A DNA stretch of 64,000 bases from Luteipulveratus mongoliensis (lineage in GTDB: Bacteria; Actinomycetota; Actinomycetes; Actinomycetales; Dermatophilaceae): assembly GCF_001190945.1 (NCBI RefSeq), contig NZ_CP011112.1, positions 930,001-994,000 on the forward strand, given 5' to 3'. The notes below the pieces were generated by a model that saw nothing but the letters and a program-made list of their open reading frames with translations, did not search any database and was not told the DNA's origin. Shown one piece after another: positions 1 through 7,962 of the stretch (within the stretch, counting starts at the first letter, position 1; the number at the start of each line of letters is the position of its first letter). The translations under genes and the position numbers were made by a program.

Positions 1-267
1 CTCGTCAACCTCATCAACCCGTCCGTGGTCGTCATCGGTGGCTCGCTCGCGGTGGCCGACGAGCAGCTGATCGCGGGCATCCGCGAGATCGTCTACCAGC
101 GGTCGCTCCCACTGGCCACTCAGCACCTGCGGATCGTGCCCTCGGTCGCCGGCGAGCGGGCCGGCGTCCTCGGGGCGGCCGCGATGGCCATCGAGCACGT
201 GCTGTCCCCCGAAGCCATCGAGGCATCCACCCTCTCGTTGGTTGAACCGGCCCTCCCCGCTGGTTGA
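1..267 (+). CDS. ROK-family protein, C-terminal fragment (5' end outside window)
   Basis: Only the last 88 codons are present, open from the first base. They read as the C-terminal end of a ROK (repressor/ORF/kinase) protein: the stretch NLINPSVVVIGG and the end GERAGVLGAAAMAIEHVL are typical of ROK sugar kinases and NagC/XylR-like repressors. The N-terminus is missing, so whether it carried a DNA-binding domain cannot be told. The last nine residues (VEPALPAG and its neighbour) come from the GGTTGA-type repeat that begins at 240. The stop TGA lies inside a repeat unit, so the native C-terminus has probably been replaced or extended by the repeat. Confidence 0.75.
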   Translation, partial: LVNLINPSVVVIGGSLAVADEQLIAGIREIVYQRSLPLATQHLRIVPSVAGERAGVLGAAAMAIEHVLSPEAIEASTLSLVEPALPAG

Positions 268-289
268 GCCGGCCCTCCCCGCTGGTTGA
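240..289 (+). repeat. Tandem 22-bp GGTTGA repeat at the ROK gene end
   Basis: GGTTGA occurs at 240, 262 and 284, with CCGGCCCTCCCCGCT between the first two and again between the second and third. This gives a 22-bp period. The second unit supplies the stop codon of the ROK gene. Confidence 0.85.
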
Positions 290-404
290 GCCGGGCGAAG
301 CGCTAGCGAAGCCCGAGTCGAAACCCGGTGCGGCAAAAGGAGATTCAGCCGTTCGTGGTCACCCGGTTTCGACTCGGCTCGCCTAGCGGCTCGCCGGCTC
401 AACC
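281..404. repeat. Composite inverted repeat element, copy 1
   Basis: The left arm (281-325) starts GCTGGTTGAGCC and ends GAGTCGAAACC. The right arm (365-404) starts GGTTTCGACTCGGCTC and ends GGCTCAACC. The arms are inverted copies around a spacer of about 39 bases. The left arm contains its own hairpin around GCTAGC. A related element, including part of the spacer, is found at 24818-24928. The stretch 268-602 holds only this element, the palindrome at 452-508 and another GGTTGAGCC copy at 549-610; no gene is seen in it. Confidence 0.8.
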
Positions 405-451
405 GGCGGATTCGGACTCGGCCCATGGCGTCGCGGCGGAGTGGGTGTCGA

Positions 452-508
452 TGTGTGAAGAAGTACAACGTTGTTGTGGATATGTACAACGAGGTTGTGC
501 TTCTGCAC
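452..508. repeat. GTACAAC palindrome, copy 1
   Basis: An imperfect palindrome of about 52 bp built from GAAGTACAAC, GTTGTGG, ATATGTACAAC and GTTGTGCTTC. It closely matches the reverse complement of the palindrome at 18989-19040. Both copies lie among GGTTGAGCC repeats. No function is known to me. Confidence 0.75.
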
Positions 509-548
509 GAGCCCCATGCCCCCAGAGAGGAGATACGTCCGACATCTC

Positions 549-610
549 GCCGGTTGAGCCGGCCATCCCGCTGGTCGACTCGGCGCGCCTAGCGGATGGG
601 GCTCAACGAG
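549..610. repeat. GGTTGAGCC-type repeat at the LacI gene end
   Basis: CCGGTTGAGCC at 550 is followed by GTCGACTCGG and an inverted GGCTCAACGAGC ending near 610. The inverted end supplies the stop codon of the lacI-type gene on the minus strand (codons GCT CGT TGA). Confidence 0.7.
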
Positions 611-1694
611 CGGGGGTGGGTGGTGGTGCTGTGGTGTCACCGATACGGATGTCGGCCGGAAGCATCATGTCCTCGACGACCTCACCGGCGAGCAACCGTC
701 GTACGACATCTCCCGCGAGTCTCCCCTTGTCGACCGGATGCTGGTCGACCGTCGTGAGGTGGTGGCTGAGCCAGGGGAGCTCGACGCCGTCGAAACCGGT
801 CACCGACAGGTCCTCGGGCACGCGGAGGCCACGCGCCTGAGCCGCTCGGATCACGCCGACCGCGAGCAGATCGCTCTGCGCGATGATGGCGGTTGGGCGC
901 GGATTAGCTTGCAGGAGTAGGTCGGCCGCGAGTCGGCCCTGCTCGATGTCGGCCGCGGCAGTCACCACCATTGGCAGGTCGCCCAGCACGGACATCGCGC
1001 CGAGCGCGCGCTCGCGGGTGATGGGGAACGTCGATGCCTCGACCTCCGCGCGCGTGGTCGGCCGGGTGCTGCTGCTGGCGCCGAGGGGCATCAGGACGTG
1101 CGCGACGTGCTCATGGCCGAGGTCGCGCAGATGCTGAGCGAGACCGGCGGTGGCGCCACGGTCGTCGACGCGCAGCTGGGTGACTCCTGGGTCGACCGGG
1201 GAGCCCGTGGCCACCATCGGGATGCCGCGGGCCGCGAGCTCGGGGACGAGCGGGTGCTCCTCAAGGCTGCACAGCATGAAGACCACGGCATCGACGGCGA
1301 GGTTGGCGCCGGGCGCGGCGGTGTCGTCCTCGGGTGAGTGGGGGATGAGCAGTAGACCGGAGCCGAGCTCGCCCAGGACCTGAGCCAGTCCGTCGAACAT
1401 CAGCACGGCGTACGGATCACGGAAGGCATAGATCAGCCGAGACGGCACGACAGCCCCGATGACGCCGGACCGCCCGTGGCGCAGCGAAGAAGCGACGGGG
1501 TCGGGACCGTGGTAGCCGAGCTCGTCGGCCGCTGCGCGCACCTTGTCGGCAGTGGCCGCGGCCACGGGCTTCTTGCCGCTGTAGACCAGGGACGCCGTCG
1601 ACATCGCGACGCCGGCTCGCGCGGCCACGTCACGCAGGGTCACCCGGGAGGCGGCGCGCGGCGTACGGCTTGGAGGCCCTTGGTCGGCGAGCAC
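603..1694 (-). CDS. LacI-family transcriptional regulator
   Basis: A 363-residue repressor. The helix-turn-helix is at residues 18-37 (VTLRDVAARAGVAMSTASLV) with the LacI hinge just after it. It is followed by a periplasmic-binding-protein-like effector domain to the C-terminus (GVIGAVVPSRL, PTAIIAQSDLLAVGVIRAA, DLSVTGFDGVELP). Such proteins usually sense a sugar or related small molecule. The GTG at 1694 was used because it keeps the whole HTH; an internal GTG at 1643 is possible. A palindrome AATCGATT lies 10-30 bases upstream, and a similar pair lies in the 5439-5637 intergenic region. This suggests autoregulation and control of the MFS/endonuclease genes there. The C-terminal PAR-stop is encoded in the repeat at 549-610. 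Confidence 0.85.
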   Translation of the reverse strand: MLADQGPPSRTPRAASRVTLRDVAARAGVAMSTASLVYSGKKPVAAATADKVRAAADELGYHGPDPVASSLRHGRSGVIGAVVPSRLIYAFRDPYAVLMFDGLAQVLGELGSGLLLIPHSPEDDTAAPGANLAVDAVVFMLCSLEEHPLVPELAARGIPMVATGSPVDPGVTQLRVDDRGATAGLAQHLRDLGHEHVAHVLMPLGASSSTRPTTRAEVEASTFPITRERALGAMSVLGDLPMVVTAAADIEQGRLAADLLLQANPRPTAIIAQSDLLAVGVIRAAQARGLRVPEDLSVTGFDGVELPWLSHHLTTVDQHPVDKGRLAGDVVRRLLAGEVVEDMMLPADIRIGDTTAPPPTPAR

Positions 1695-1704
1695 CTGGCC
1701 AGGT

Positions 1705-1723
1705 TATCGAATCGATTCACCGA
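1705..1723. promoter_or_regulatory. Candidate LacI-type operator upstream of the LacI gene
   Basis: TATCGAATCGATTCACCGA contains the palindrome GAATCGATTC with a central CG, which is the style of LacI-family operators. The core TCGAATCGATTCA recurs at 5558-5570. It lies just upstream of the lacI-type start. Confidence 0.5.
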
Positions 1724-1823
1724 CACCGGGGCCGCGCGGTCGCGCCCCAGCGACCTGCTGCTAAGAATGGGTCGGCGATTGGGACGACGGCACTGGGCCG
1801 GCGCAGACCTCGAGGAGGCGCTC

Positions 1824-2912
1824 GTGACACCGGAGCCGCTCGACCTGCAGCGGGAGATCGATGACGAGCTGCTGCTCGAGTCGGTGCCCGGCGCCCTCGA
1901 CTACCTCGTCGCGGAGATCGCGGACCTGAACTCCTCGGGTGCGGCGAGTTGCACTGTGCTGCATCGCTTTTCGGGCGCGCTCCTCGTGCACTACAAAGGT
2001 CCGCTGGAGCCCCTCGCCGCCATCCGTTACTACTCCGGTTGCGCGGTCTGGCTGGGCACGGACCTCGCCGCCCTCGACCCTTCCAGGCTCCGTGGCCTCG
2101 TCGATCGCAGTCGCTCACAGGGTGTGATCGGACTCCTCGAGGACGGCCGTACGCCCGGCTTCCGTGTCGCGGAGGACCTCGGCGAGCGGAGATGGCCGGT
2201 GCGGGAGGCGCTGGTCGATGACCTCGGGTGGATCAACGCGCCGACCGACTGGGTGCTGAACGTCCGGGCGTACGACGACAGCGTCGCTCTCGAGGTGGGG
2301 CCGCTCTACCAGACCGCCCGTTTCGGGCGGCTGGCGCGGATCCCGGCGTCGACTACGCCGGTGATCTCTGCGGTGCTGGCCAGGCTACTCAAGGCCGAGC
2401 CCGGGCAGCTCGTGCTGGACCCGTTCTGCGGGGCCGCCACCAACTTGCTGTCCGCCGCCCAGGCAACCTCCGACGTACGGCTCGTCGGCCTTGACCTGCA
2501 CCGCGAGGCGATGGTCGCCGCTCGGCAGAACCTCGCGCCCCTCGCGCCCCTCGCGACCTGGAACCTGGTGCGTGGCAACGCCGGCCGGCTGCCGTTCGCC
2601 GCGGACAGCGTCGACCGGGTCGTGTCCAACATCCCGTTCGGCAAGCGGGTGGGTTCGCACCGCGGCAACGTGGAGCTCTATCCGTTGTTCCTGCGCGAGC
2701 TGAGCCGCGTCCTGACGGCCAAGGGTCGCGCGGTGCTGCTGACCGAGGACAAGCGGCTCTTCGTGGAGTCCGTGCAGCGTACGGCCGGCTTGCGGGTCAT
2801 CAAGGAGATCGAGTTCGAGACCGGTGGACTGCACCCTTCCGCCTACGTGCTGGTCCGCGGTCGGTCGTCCGGGCGACGCAGCGGACCAGCACGCAAGCGG
2901 GGTCGGCGCTAG
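1824..2912 (+). CDS. THUMP/UPF0020-type RNA methyltransferase
   Basis: A 362-residue class I SAM-dependent methyltransferase. The N-terminal half resembles a THUMP-like RNA-binding region. The C-terminal half has the SAM motif DPFCGAATN (from residue 199), GLDLHREAMVAARQN, and the catalytic NIPFGKR (from residue 269) in place of NPPY. This layout is that of the UPF0020/TrmG10-like enzymes, which modify guanine N2 in tRNA or rRNA. The exact target is not clear. The start chosen is GTG 1824, seven bases after a strong GAGGAGG ribosome site; the frame is open further upstream. The C-terminus is a basic tail (GRRSGPARKRGRR). The gene diverges from the lacI-type gene. Confidence 0.75.
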   Translation: MTPEPLDLQREIDDELLLESVPGALDYLVAEIADLNSSGAASCTVLHRFSGALLVHYKGPLEPLAAIRYYSGCAVWLGTDLAALDPSRLRGLVDRSRSQGVIGLLEDGRTPGFRVAEDLGERRWPVREALVDDLGWINAPTDWVLNVRAYDDSVALEVGPLYQTARFGRLARIPASTTPVISAVLARLLKAEPGQLVLDPFCGAATNLLSAAQATSDVRLVGLDLHREAMVAARQNLAPLAPLATWNLVRGNAGRLPFAADSVDRVVSNIPFGKRVGSHRGNVELYPLFLRELSRVLTAKGRAVLLTEDKRLFVESVQRTAGLRVIKEIEFETGGLHPSAYVLVRGRSSGRRSGPARKRGRR

Positions 2913-2922
2913 CCACACGGCC

Positions 2923-3537
2923 TCAACCCGCGACGCTCTCCCACGCGAATCCGTCCGGGTCCGTGAAGGATTCGGCGTCGCTGCCGACGGAGAAGCGGTG
3001 CGACCCGGAGCCTTCCGGCGCGACGCCGGCGTCCTTCGCGAGCGCCTTGCGTCCGTAGAGCGCGAGCTTGACCTGGTTCGGAGCGCCCTCGAACTGGACG
3101 TACTTGCTGCCGTAGCTCTTGTCCACGGTCAGACCGCGCTCGACGTAGAACTTCTTGCTCGCCTTGACGTCGGCGACGCCGAGCAGCAGCACGAGATCGT
3201 CGAAGTCGGTGCGGCTCGGATCGGTGTTCTTCTTCGAAGAGGTCGCGACCTTCCAGATCGTGCCGTCGGGCGCCTGCACCGAGCCGCCGTAGCCCCAGAA
3301 GCTCTTGGTGACGGGCTTCAGCAGCGTCGCGCCACCGTCGAGCGCGGCTCCGACGAAGTGGTCAACGGTGCTCGGCTGGGGCACCACGAGCGACATGGTG
3401 AACCCGCGGAAGCCGGCGGTCGGGGAGTCCGAGGCGGCGCGTACGCGCACCTGGGGGCCGACGCCGAGGCCGGAGTAGAACGCCTCTGCGGCAGTGGCGT
3501 CGGGAACGTCAAGGGTGATGGCGGCGATGGATGTCAT
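2923..3537 (-). CDS. VOC (glyoxalase/bleomycin-resistance) family protein
   Basis: About 204 residues with two beta-alpha-beta-beta-beta (VOC) modules: the first near MTSIAAITLDVPDATAAEAF, the second near LVLLLGVADVKASKKFYVER, ending with DPDGFAWE. Such proteins bind metal and small molecules, as dioxygenases, isomerases or resistance proteins. The substrate cannot be told. The start is ATG 3537; a GTG at 3546 in frame is equally possible. It is convergent with the methyltransferase (10-base gap) and lies 68 bases after the LLM oxidoreductase gene on the same strand, so the two may be co-transcribed. Confidence 0.8.
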   Translation of the reverse strand: MTSIAAITLDVPDATAAEAFYSGLGVGPQVRVRAASDSPTAGFRGFTMSLVVPQPSTVDHFVGAALDGGATLLKPVTKSFWGYGGSVQAPDGTIWKVATSSKKNTDPSRTDFDDLVLLLGVADVKASKKFYVERGLTVDKSYGSKYVQFEGAPNQVKLALYGRKALAKDAGVAPEGSGSHRFSVGSDAESFTDPDGFAWESVAG

Positions 3538-3605
3538 GCCGCTCACGCTAGGAGCGCGTCGTGGGTGGGCGCTTCTCGATTCCTGACCGATCGCAGGCTC
3601 GTTCG

Positions 3606-4508
3606 TCAGAGGAGAGCCTCGGCCAGCCGAGCCCAGTCCGCACGAGGCGGCACGGTGAGGTCCGGGCCGAGGACCTGGAGCACGACGGCGGAGGCGCCTG
3701 CGTCGAGGTGCTCCTGGACGCGCGTACGCGTCGCCTCCAGCCCGCGGGTCACCATCGACTCGGCCAGGTGCTCGCTGCCGCCGCGCATGAGGTCGCTCTC
3801 GGTGAATCCCTGGCGCAGCCAGGAGGTCCGGTAGTTCGGGAGTCCGGTGTAGACGTTCAGATGGTCGTGCGCCCGGGTCCGCCAGACCTCGACGTCATGG
3901 TCTGCGGCCGGATCGACGACCGTCGCCTGCTCGACGACGAGCGCGGGGCCGTCCTTGCCGCCGCCCAGGATCTCCCGGGCGCCGGCAGTGTGCTCCGGCA
4001 TCACGAGGTACGGGTGTGCTCCCTGAGTGCGATCGCGTGACAGCTCCAGCATCCTGGGTCCCAGGGCAGCGAGAACCATTGGTGGCAGAGCCTTTTCGGC
4101 CTCTACGAGAGTTGGTGCGATGTCGAGCGCATCGAGATAGGCGCGCATCGCGGCGACCGGCCGCCCGTACTCATGGCCGCGCATCCGCTCGACCAGTGGC
4201 GCGTGCGACACCCCGAGGCCGAGCACGAAGCGGTCCGGGTGGAGGGCGTTGACCGTACGCGCCGCACCGGCTGCCGCCATCGCGTCACGTCCGTAGATGC
4301 TGGCGATACCCGTGCCGATCGTGAGGTGCTTGGACGCGCCGAGGTAGAGCATCGCCGCGGTGAACGCCTCACGGCCGTACGCCTCGCCGAACCACAAGGA
4401 GCCCCAGCCCTGTTCGTCAATCTCGGCGACCAGATCGGTGGCCTCGGCGGCGGGTACGGCATCGAGCGCCGTCGTCCAGAGGCCGACCGGCCCGATGGGA
4501 AGACTCAT
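3606..4508 (-). CDS. LLM-class F420-dependent oxidoreductase
   Basis: A 300-residue luciferase-like TIM-barrel protein. The segments GWGSLWFGEAYGREAF, LTIGTGIASIYGRDAM, HPDRFVLGLGVSHAPLVE and the late GGSEHLAESMV fit the mycobacterial-type probable F420-dependent oxidoreductases (the family carrying the TIGR03620 signature). It would use reduced F420 (or FMN) to reduce an unknown substrate in the cytoplasm. Start ATG 4508. A GGTTGA-type hairpin (4525-4559) separates it from the upstream endonuclease-family gene. Confidence 0.85.
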   Translation of the reverse strand: MSLPIGPVGLWTTALDAVPAAEATDLVAEIDEQGWGSLWFGEAYGREAFTAAMLYLGASKHLTIGTGIASIYGRDAMAAAGAARTVNALHPDRFVLGLGVSHAPLVERMRGHEYGRPVAAMRAYLDALDIAPTLVEAEKALPPMVLAALGPRMLELSRDRTQGAHPYLVMPEHTAGAREILGGGKDGPALVVEQATVVDPAADHDVEVWRTRAHDHLNVYTGLPNYRTSWLRQGFTESDLMRGGSEHLAESMVTRGLEATRTRVQEHLDAGASAVVLQVLGPDLTVPPRADWARLAEALL

Positions 4509-4524
4509 CCCCCGATTATCCAGA

Positions 4525-4559
4525 CCCGCTGGTTGAGCCCGCCCAGCTCGACCAGCGGG
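4525..4559. terminator. GGTTGA-type hairpin between two minus-strand genes
   Basis: CCCGCTGGTTGAGC (4525-4538) pairs with GCTCGACCAGCGGG (4546-4559) with one mismatch. It lies after the stop of the 4572-5438 gene and before the LLM gene, a good place for a terminator. No T-tract is present. Confidence 0.5.
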
Positions 4560-4571
4560 TGGTCGGTGGGG

Positions 4572-5438
4572 TCAGTAGCGCATCTTGGCGTAGACCATCG
4601 GGTGGTCGGACCAGCGCTGCGCCTTGGACAGCGAATCCTGTTGCCATTGAGTGAAACTCGCGTGTCCCGACCCGAAGATCCAGTCCGTGCCCTGGTCGCC
4701 AGGTGTGGGGCACGTACCGTCGTTGCGGTGTTTGTAGCCACTCGCGTCACGCATGATCCCGCTTGCAGTGAGGCCGCAGCGGACGGGCTTGTTCTCGTTG
4801 AAGTCGCCCATCACGACCAACGTGCGAGTGCCGGCCTTCTTGAGCATCTTGAGCCGGGCGCGCTCCAGGCCTCGGATCTTGAGCCGATCTGCCTTGCTGT
4901 TGCGGCCGGCCACGTCAGCCGGGTTCTGGACACTCACGACGGTGACGAGCTTGCCGTTGGCCCGGTTCTTGAGAGTGACGACGGGCAGGTGCAGGTCGTG
5001 GCCGGCGTAGGGGATGGTCAGCTCGGCAGTCTTGGTGAGGGACCAGGTCTTCTTGCGCCACATCACGGCGTTGCCGCCGGCACCGGTCTTGACCGCCTCG
5101 TTGGGCGTTGCACGGAAGAGGCCCCAGTCCCCGTCCGCGCGGATGGCGCTCGCCTGCGGGTTCTCCAGCTCCTGAAGTGCGACGACGGAGACGAGCTGCT
5201 TCTCGAAGTGCTGCAGCGACGCGGTCATCCGGGCGCGGCCGGTCGGCATCGCGGCGTTCGCGCCGCCGGGGTCGGTGTCGTGGGAGCCGAGCACGTTGTA
5301 GCTGCCGACCCGGGTCACGTGCGTGGTGCCACTCGGTGCCTCATCGGCCTGGGCGGGGAGGCTCGGGGTCGAGGCGAGAGCCATCGATCCGCATGCCGTC
5401 AGGGCCAGGACGCCTCGGGTCAGGTTCTTGGAGTGCAC
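4572..5438 (-). CDS. Secreted endonuclease/exonuclease/phosphatase-family protein
   Basis: A 288-residue protein of the EEP fold (DNase I / inositol phosphatase-like). Seen are VGSYNVLGS (N), VVALQELENP (Glu metal ligand), VVMGDFNENK (D-x-N) and the C-terminal SDHPMVYAKM (catalytic DH). The N-terminus is a signal peptide: HSKNLTRG, then a hydrophobic run ending in ASTPSLPAQA. The protein is therefore exported. The start is GTG 5438 after a GAGGGGA ribosome site; the frame is open upstream but encodes no better N-terminus. The substrate (nucleic acid or phosphoester) is unknown. It diverges from the MFS gene at 5638. Confidence 0.8.
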   Translation of the reverse strand: MHSKNLTRGVLALTACGSMALASTPSLPAQADEAPSGTTHVTRVGSYNVLGSHDTDPGGANAAMPTGRARMTASLQHFEKQLVSVVALQELENPQASAIRADGDWGLFRATPNEAVKTGAGGNAVMWRKKTWSLTKTAELTIPYAGHDLHLPVVTLKNRANGKLVTVVSVQNPADVAGRNSKADRLKIRGLERARLKMLKKAGTRTLVVMGDFNENKPVRCGLTASGIMRDASGYKHRNDGTCPTPGDQGTDWIFGSGHASFTQWQQDSLSKAQRWSDHPMVYAKMRY

Positions 5439-5557
5439 GGATGGTTCCCCTCTGTGGCAGGCGGGTGTGACGGGCTGTCCGTGCTCTCTGAAGCACGCCG
5501 CGGCCAGATGGTTCCCTCCGATTTCGGCTTGACGGCCCACGCGCCGGAAGCGCAGAA

Positions 5558-5585
5558 TCGAATCGATTCATCGAAACGATTCGAT
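5558..5585. promoter_or_regulatory. Two adjacent candidate LacI-type operators
   Basis: GAATCGATTC (5560-5569) is followed directly by ATCGAAACGATTCGAT (5570-5585). Both are palindromic around a CG. The first matches the palindrome upstream of the lacI-type gene at 1705-1723. They lie between the divergent genes at 5438 (minus) and 5638 (plus). Confidence 0.5.
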
Positions 5586-5637
5586 GGGGGCCTGGGAGCG
5601 CCGGGTCAAGCCCGCTCGACGGATACTGGGGAGCACT

Positions 5638-6876
5638 GTGCCGACGTCCACCGACCGTCACGCGACGCCGGCCACGCCTGCCGCGCAGGACGTGGTCATC
5701 ACCTCGCGCGCGGTCTACGCCGCCTTCGCGCTCAACGGTGCGGCCTTCGCGACCTGGGCCTCGCGGATCCCCGACGTGAAGTCCGACCTCGGCCTGGACA
5801 CTCGCGGCCTGGGCTTCCTGCTGCTCGCGATGTCGATGGGTGCGGTGCTCGGACTGCCGACATCCGGTCGCGTGGCCGCGCGGATCGGCATCCGTCGGGC
5901 GGTCCTGCTCGGGTCGTCGCTGGCTCTGGTCGGGATCGGCGGTGCCGGTCTCGCGGTCACGCTCGCCGACTCACCCGTGCTGGCCGCCGTCGGCATGTTC
6001 CTCGCCGGACTCGCGATCGGCGTCTGGGACGTCGCCATGAACCTCGAGGGCGCACATGTCGAGCAGCTGCTCGGGCGGGCGATCATGCCGCGCTTCCACG
6101 CGGCCTTCAGCGGCGGCACCGTCATCTCAGCGCTCATCGGCGCTGGTGCGGCGGCCGCGAACGTGCCCGTCGGCGTACACCTCCCGGTGATGCTGGCGCT
6201 CATCGTCGTCGCCATGGTCATCACGGCGCGCGGCTTCCGGCTCGTCGCCCGCGGTGACGCCGAGCCGCACGACGAGGTCGAGTCGACCGAGCGCACCCGC
6301 AGCGCCTGGCTCGAGCCCCGCACGTTGCTGATCGGCGTGGTCACGCTCGTCGCGGCCTTCACCGAGGGCACGGCCAACGACTGGCTGTCCGTCGCGTTCG
6401 TCGAGGGCCACGACCTGCCGAGCTGGGCCGGCGTACTCGCCTTCGCGGTCTTCCTGACCGCCATGACGGCCGGTCGGATGCTCGGCACGATCCTGCTGGA
6501 CCGTCACGGCCGGGTGCCGGTGCTGCGCGTCATGCTCACGGCCGCCTTCGCGGGAAGCCTGCTCGTGGTCTTCGGTCCGCCGGCTCTGGCCTACGTCGGT
6601 GCCGCGGTCTGGGGAGTCGGCGTCGCCCTGGGATTCCCGGTCGGGATGAGCGCGGCCTCGGACGATCCGAGTCGAGCGCACGCGCGCATGTCGGTCGTCA
6701 CCACGATCGGCTACACCTCGTTCATCGCGGGGCCGCCGTTGCTCGGCTTCCTCGGCGCGCACGTCGGCGTGCTGCACGCGTTGCTCGCGGTCGGCGGAGC
6801 GGTCACCGTTGCGCTGGTGTGCCTGCCTGCCGTACGCGAGCCCGCGCCGCGCGAGGCGGCGTCACCAGCTCAGTGA
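5638..6876 (+). CDS. MFS transporter (YbjJ/FucP-like)
   Basis: A 412-residue major facilitator with about 12 membrane segments. The first begins at VYAAFALNGAAFATWASRIPD; a loop-2 motif GRVAARIGIRRAVLLG follows, and DRHGRVPVLRVM marks the second half. The arrangement resembles YbjJ-like and fucose-permease-like carriers; the substrate is unknown. The start is GTG 5638 after GGGGAG. The earlier in-frame ATG at 5584 falls inside the operator-like palindrome, so it is unlikely. The last 15 bases overlap the convergent CDF gene. Confidence 0.8.
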   Translation: MPTSTDRHATPATPAAQDVVITSRAVYAAFALNGAAFATWASRIPDVKSDLGLDTRGLGFLLLAMSMGAVLGLPTSGRVAARIGIRRAVLLGSSLALVGIGGAGLAVTLADSPVLAAVGMFLAGLAIGVWDVAMNLEGAHVEQLLGRAIMPRFHAAFSGGTVISALIGAGAAAANVPVGVHLPVMLALIVVAMVITARGFRLVARGDAEPHDEVESTERTRSAWLEPRTLLIGVVTLVAAFTEGTANDWLSVAFVEGHDLPSWAGVLAFAVFLTAMTAGRMLGTILLDRHGRVPVLRVMLTAAFAGSLLVVFGPPALAYVGAAVWGVGVALGFPVGMSAASDDPSRAHARMSVVTTIGYTSFIAGPPLLGFLGAHVGVLHALLAVGGAVTVALVCLPAVREPAPREAASPAQ

Positions 6877-7776
6877 CTGGCAGGTCGTATGGGCGGCCGG
6901 CTCGACCTGCAGGGTGGCGTGCTCGATGCCGTACTGCTCGCGTAGCACCGCACTCGCCCGGTCGAGCACACCATGCGTGTCCGACTCGTCGACGGTCACG
7001 AGGTGGGCGGTCGCGACGTTCATGCCGGAGGTGAGCGCCCACAGGTGCAGGTCGTGCACCTGCCCGACACCGGCCACCTCCTGGAGCGTGGCGGCAACCT
7101 CTTCGGGGTCGATGCCAGCGGGCGCGTGCTGGCCGAGGACCGCCCAGACCTCGCGCCACAAGAACAGCGCTCGGGCCAGGACAAAGGCGGCAATCGCCAG
7201 TGCTACCAACGAATCCCACACCTGAGCGCCGGTAGCAGCGATCAGGATGCCGGCCAGGATCACACCGACCGAGCCGATCGCGTCGGCCATCACCTCGAGG
7301 TAGGCGCCCTTGACGTTGAGGCTGTCACCGGCGCCGCCGCGCAGCAGCGCCATGGCTGCGATGTTGGCCGCGAGACCCAGCGCACCGACGACCAGCATCG
7401 TGGTGGACGCGGGCTCGGCGTCGTCGCCCCAGCGGAGGACAGCCTCGAACCCGACGTAGATCGCGACGCCGACCATCATCAGCACGGCCAGGGCGGAGGC
7501 GAAGACCTCGGCGCGGTAGGAGCCGTACGTGCGACGCCCGGTGCTGTCGCGGCGAGTGGCGACCCGGGTCGCGACGAGCGCCGCGCCGAGGGTGACGACG
7601 TCAGCTGCCATGTGCCCGGCATCGGACAGCAGCGCGAGGGACCCGGACGCCAGCGCCGCCGCCAGCTCGACGACGAAGAAGCCGCCGATGATGACGAAGG
7701 CCAATGCCATCCGCCATCGATGCTGGCCGCCCGCGTGACCGCCGGTCCCGTGGCTGTGGCTGTGTCCCGAGCCCAT
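6862..7776 (-). CDS. Cation diffusion facilitator (CzcD/ZitB-like metal exporter)
   Basis: A 304-residue CDF antiporter that exports divalent metal (Zn, Co or Mn) in exchange for protons. A His-rich N-terminus (GSGHSHSHGTGGHAGGQH) precedes six membrane segments. The transport-site motifs are SDAGHMAAD in helix 2 and EVMADAIGS in helix 5. The C-terminal cytoplasmic dimer domain carries VHDLHLWALTSG and a late Cys/His end. The ATG 7776 follows AAGGAGG. A small palindrome AAGGT-TT-ACCTT sits right before the ribosome site and could be a metal-regulator site. The 3' end overlaps the convergent MFS gene by 15 bases. Confidence 0.9.
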   Translation of the reverse strand: MGSGHSHSHGTGGHAGGQHRWRMALAFVIIGGFFVVELAAALASGSLALLSDAGHMAADVVTLGAALVATRVATRRDSTGRRTYGSYRAEVFASALAVLMMVGVAIYVGFEAVLRWGDDAEPASTTMLVVGALGLAANIAAMALLRGGAGDSLNVKGAYLEVMADAIGSVGVILAGILIAATGAQVWDSLVALAIAAFVLARALFLWREVWAVLGQHAPAGIDPEEVAATLQEVAGVGQVHDLHLWALTSGMNVATAHLVTVDESDTHGVLDRASAVLREQYGIEHATLQVEPAAHTTCQSLSW

Positions 7777-7792
7777 GGAGCGCCCTCCTTCT

Positions 7793-7804
7793 AAGGTTTA
7801 CCTT
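7793..7804. promoter_or_regulatory. Short palindrome before the CDF gene
   Basis: AAGGTTTACCTT has 5-bp inverted arms and a 2-bp centre, 17 bases before the CDF start. It resembles half-sites of DtxR/MntR-type regulators, but the match is short. Confidence 0.3.
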
Positions 7805-7962
7805 CCCAGCGTAGACAGTCCCGGCCGCGAGCGACGTATGCCGGTCCCGACGCCGGTGTCACCGACCTCCGACGACCGCCATGTGAGAGTCGGCGCGGGA
7901 CAAACCCCCGCAGGTTACTGTGAGGTAGGTAACGTGCTGCGGGACTTGCGAAGGGAGCACTC

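Noticed and set aside
240-610. Possible CRISPR-like array from spaced GGTTGA repeats
   Set aside because: Repeats are short, differ in orientation and have no regular spacers; no cas genes are nearby. They belong to a dispersed palindromic repeat.
4173-6257. 694-codon open frame on the plus strand
   Set aside because: It lies over the LLM oxidoreductase, the EEP protein and the start of the MFS gene, all with clear motifs in other frames.
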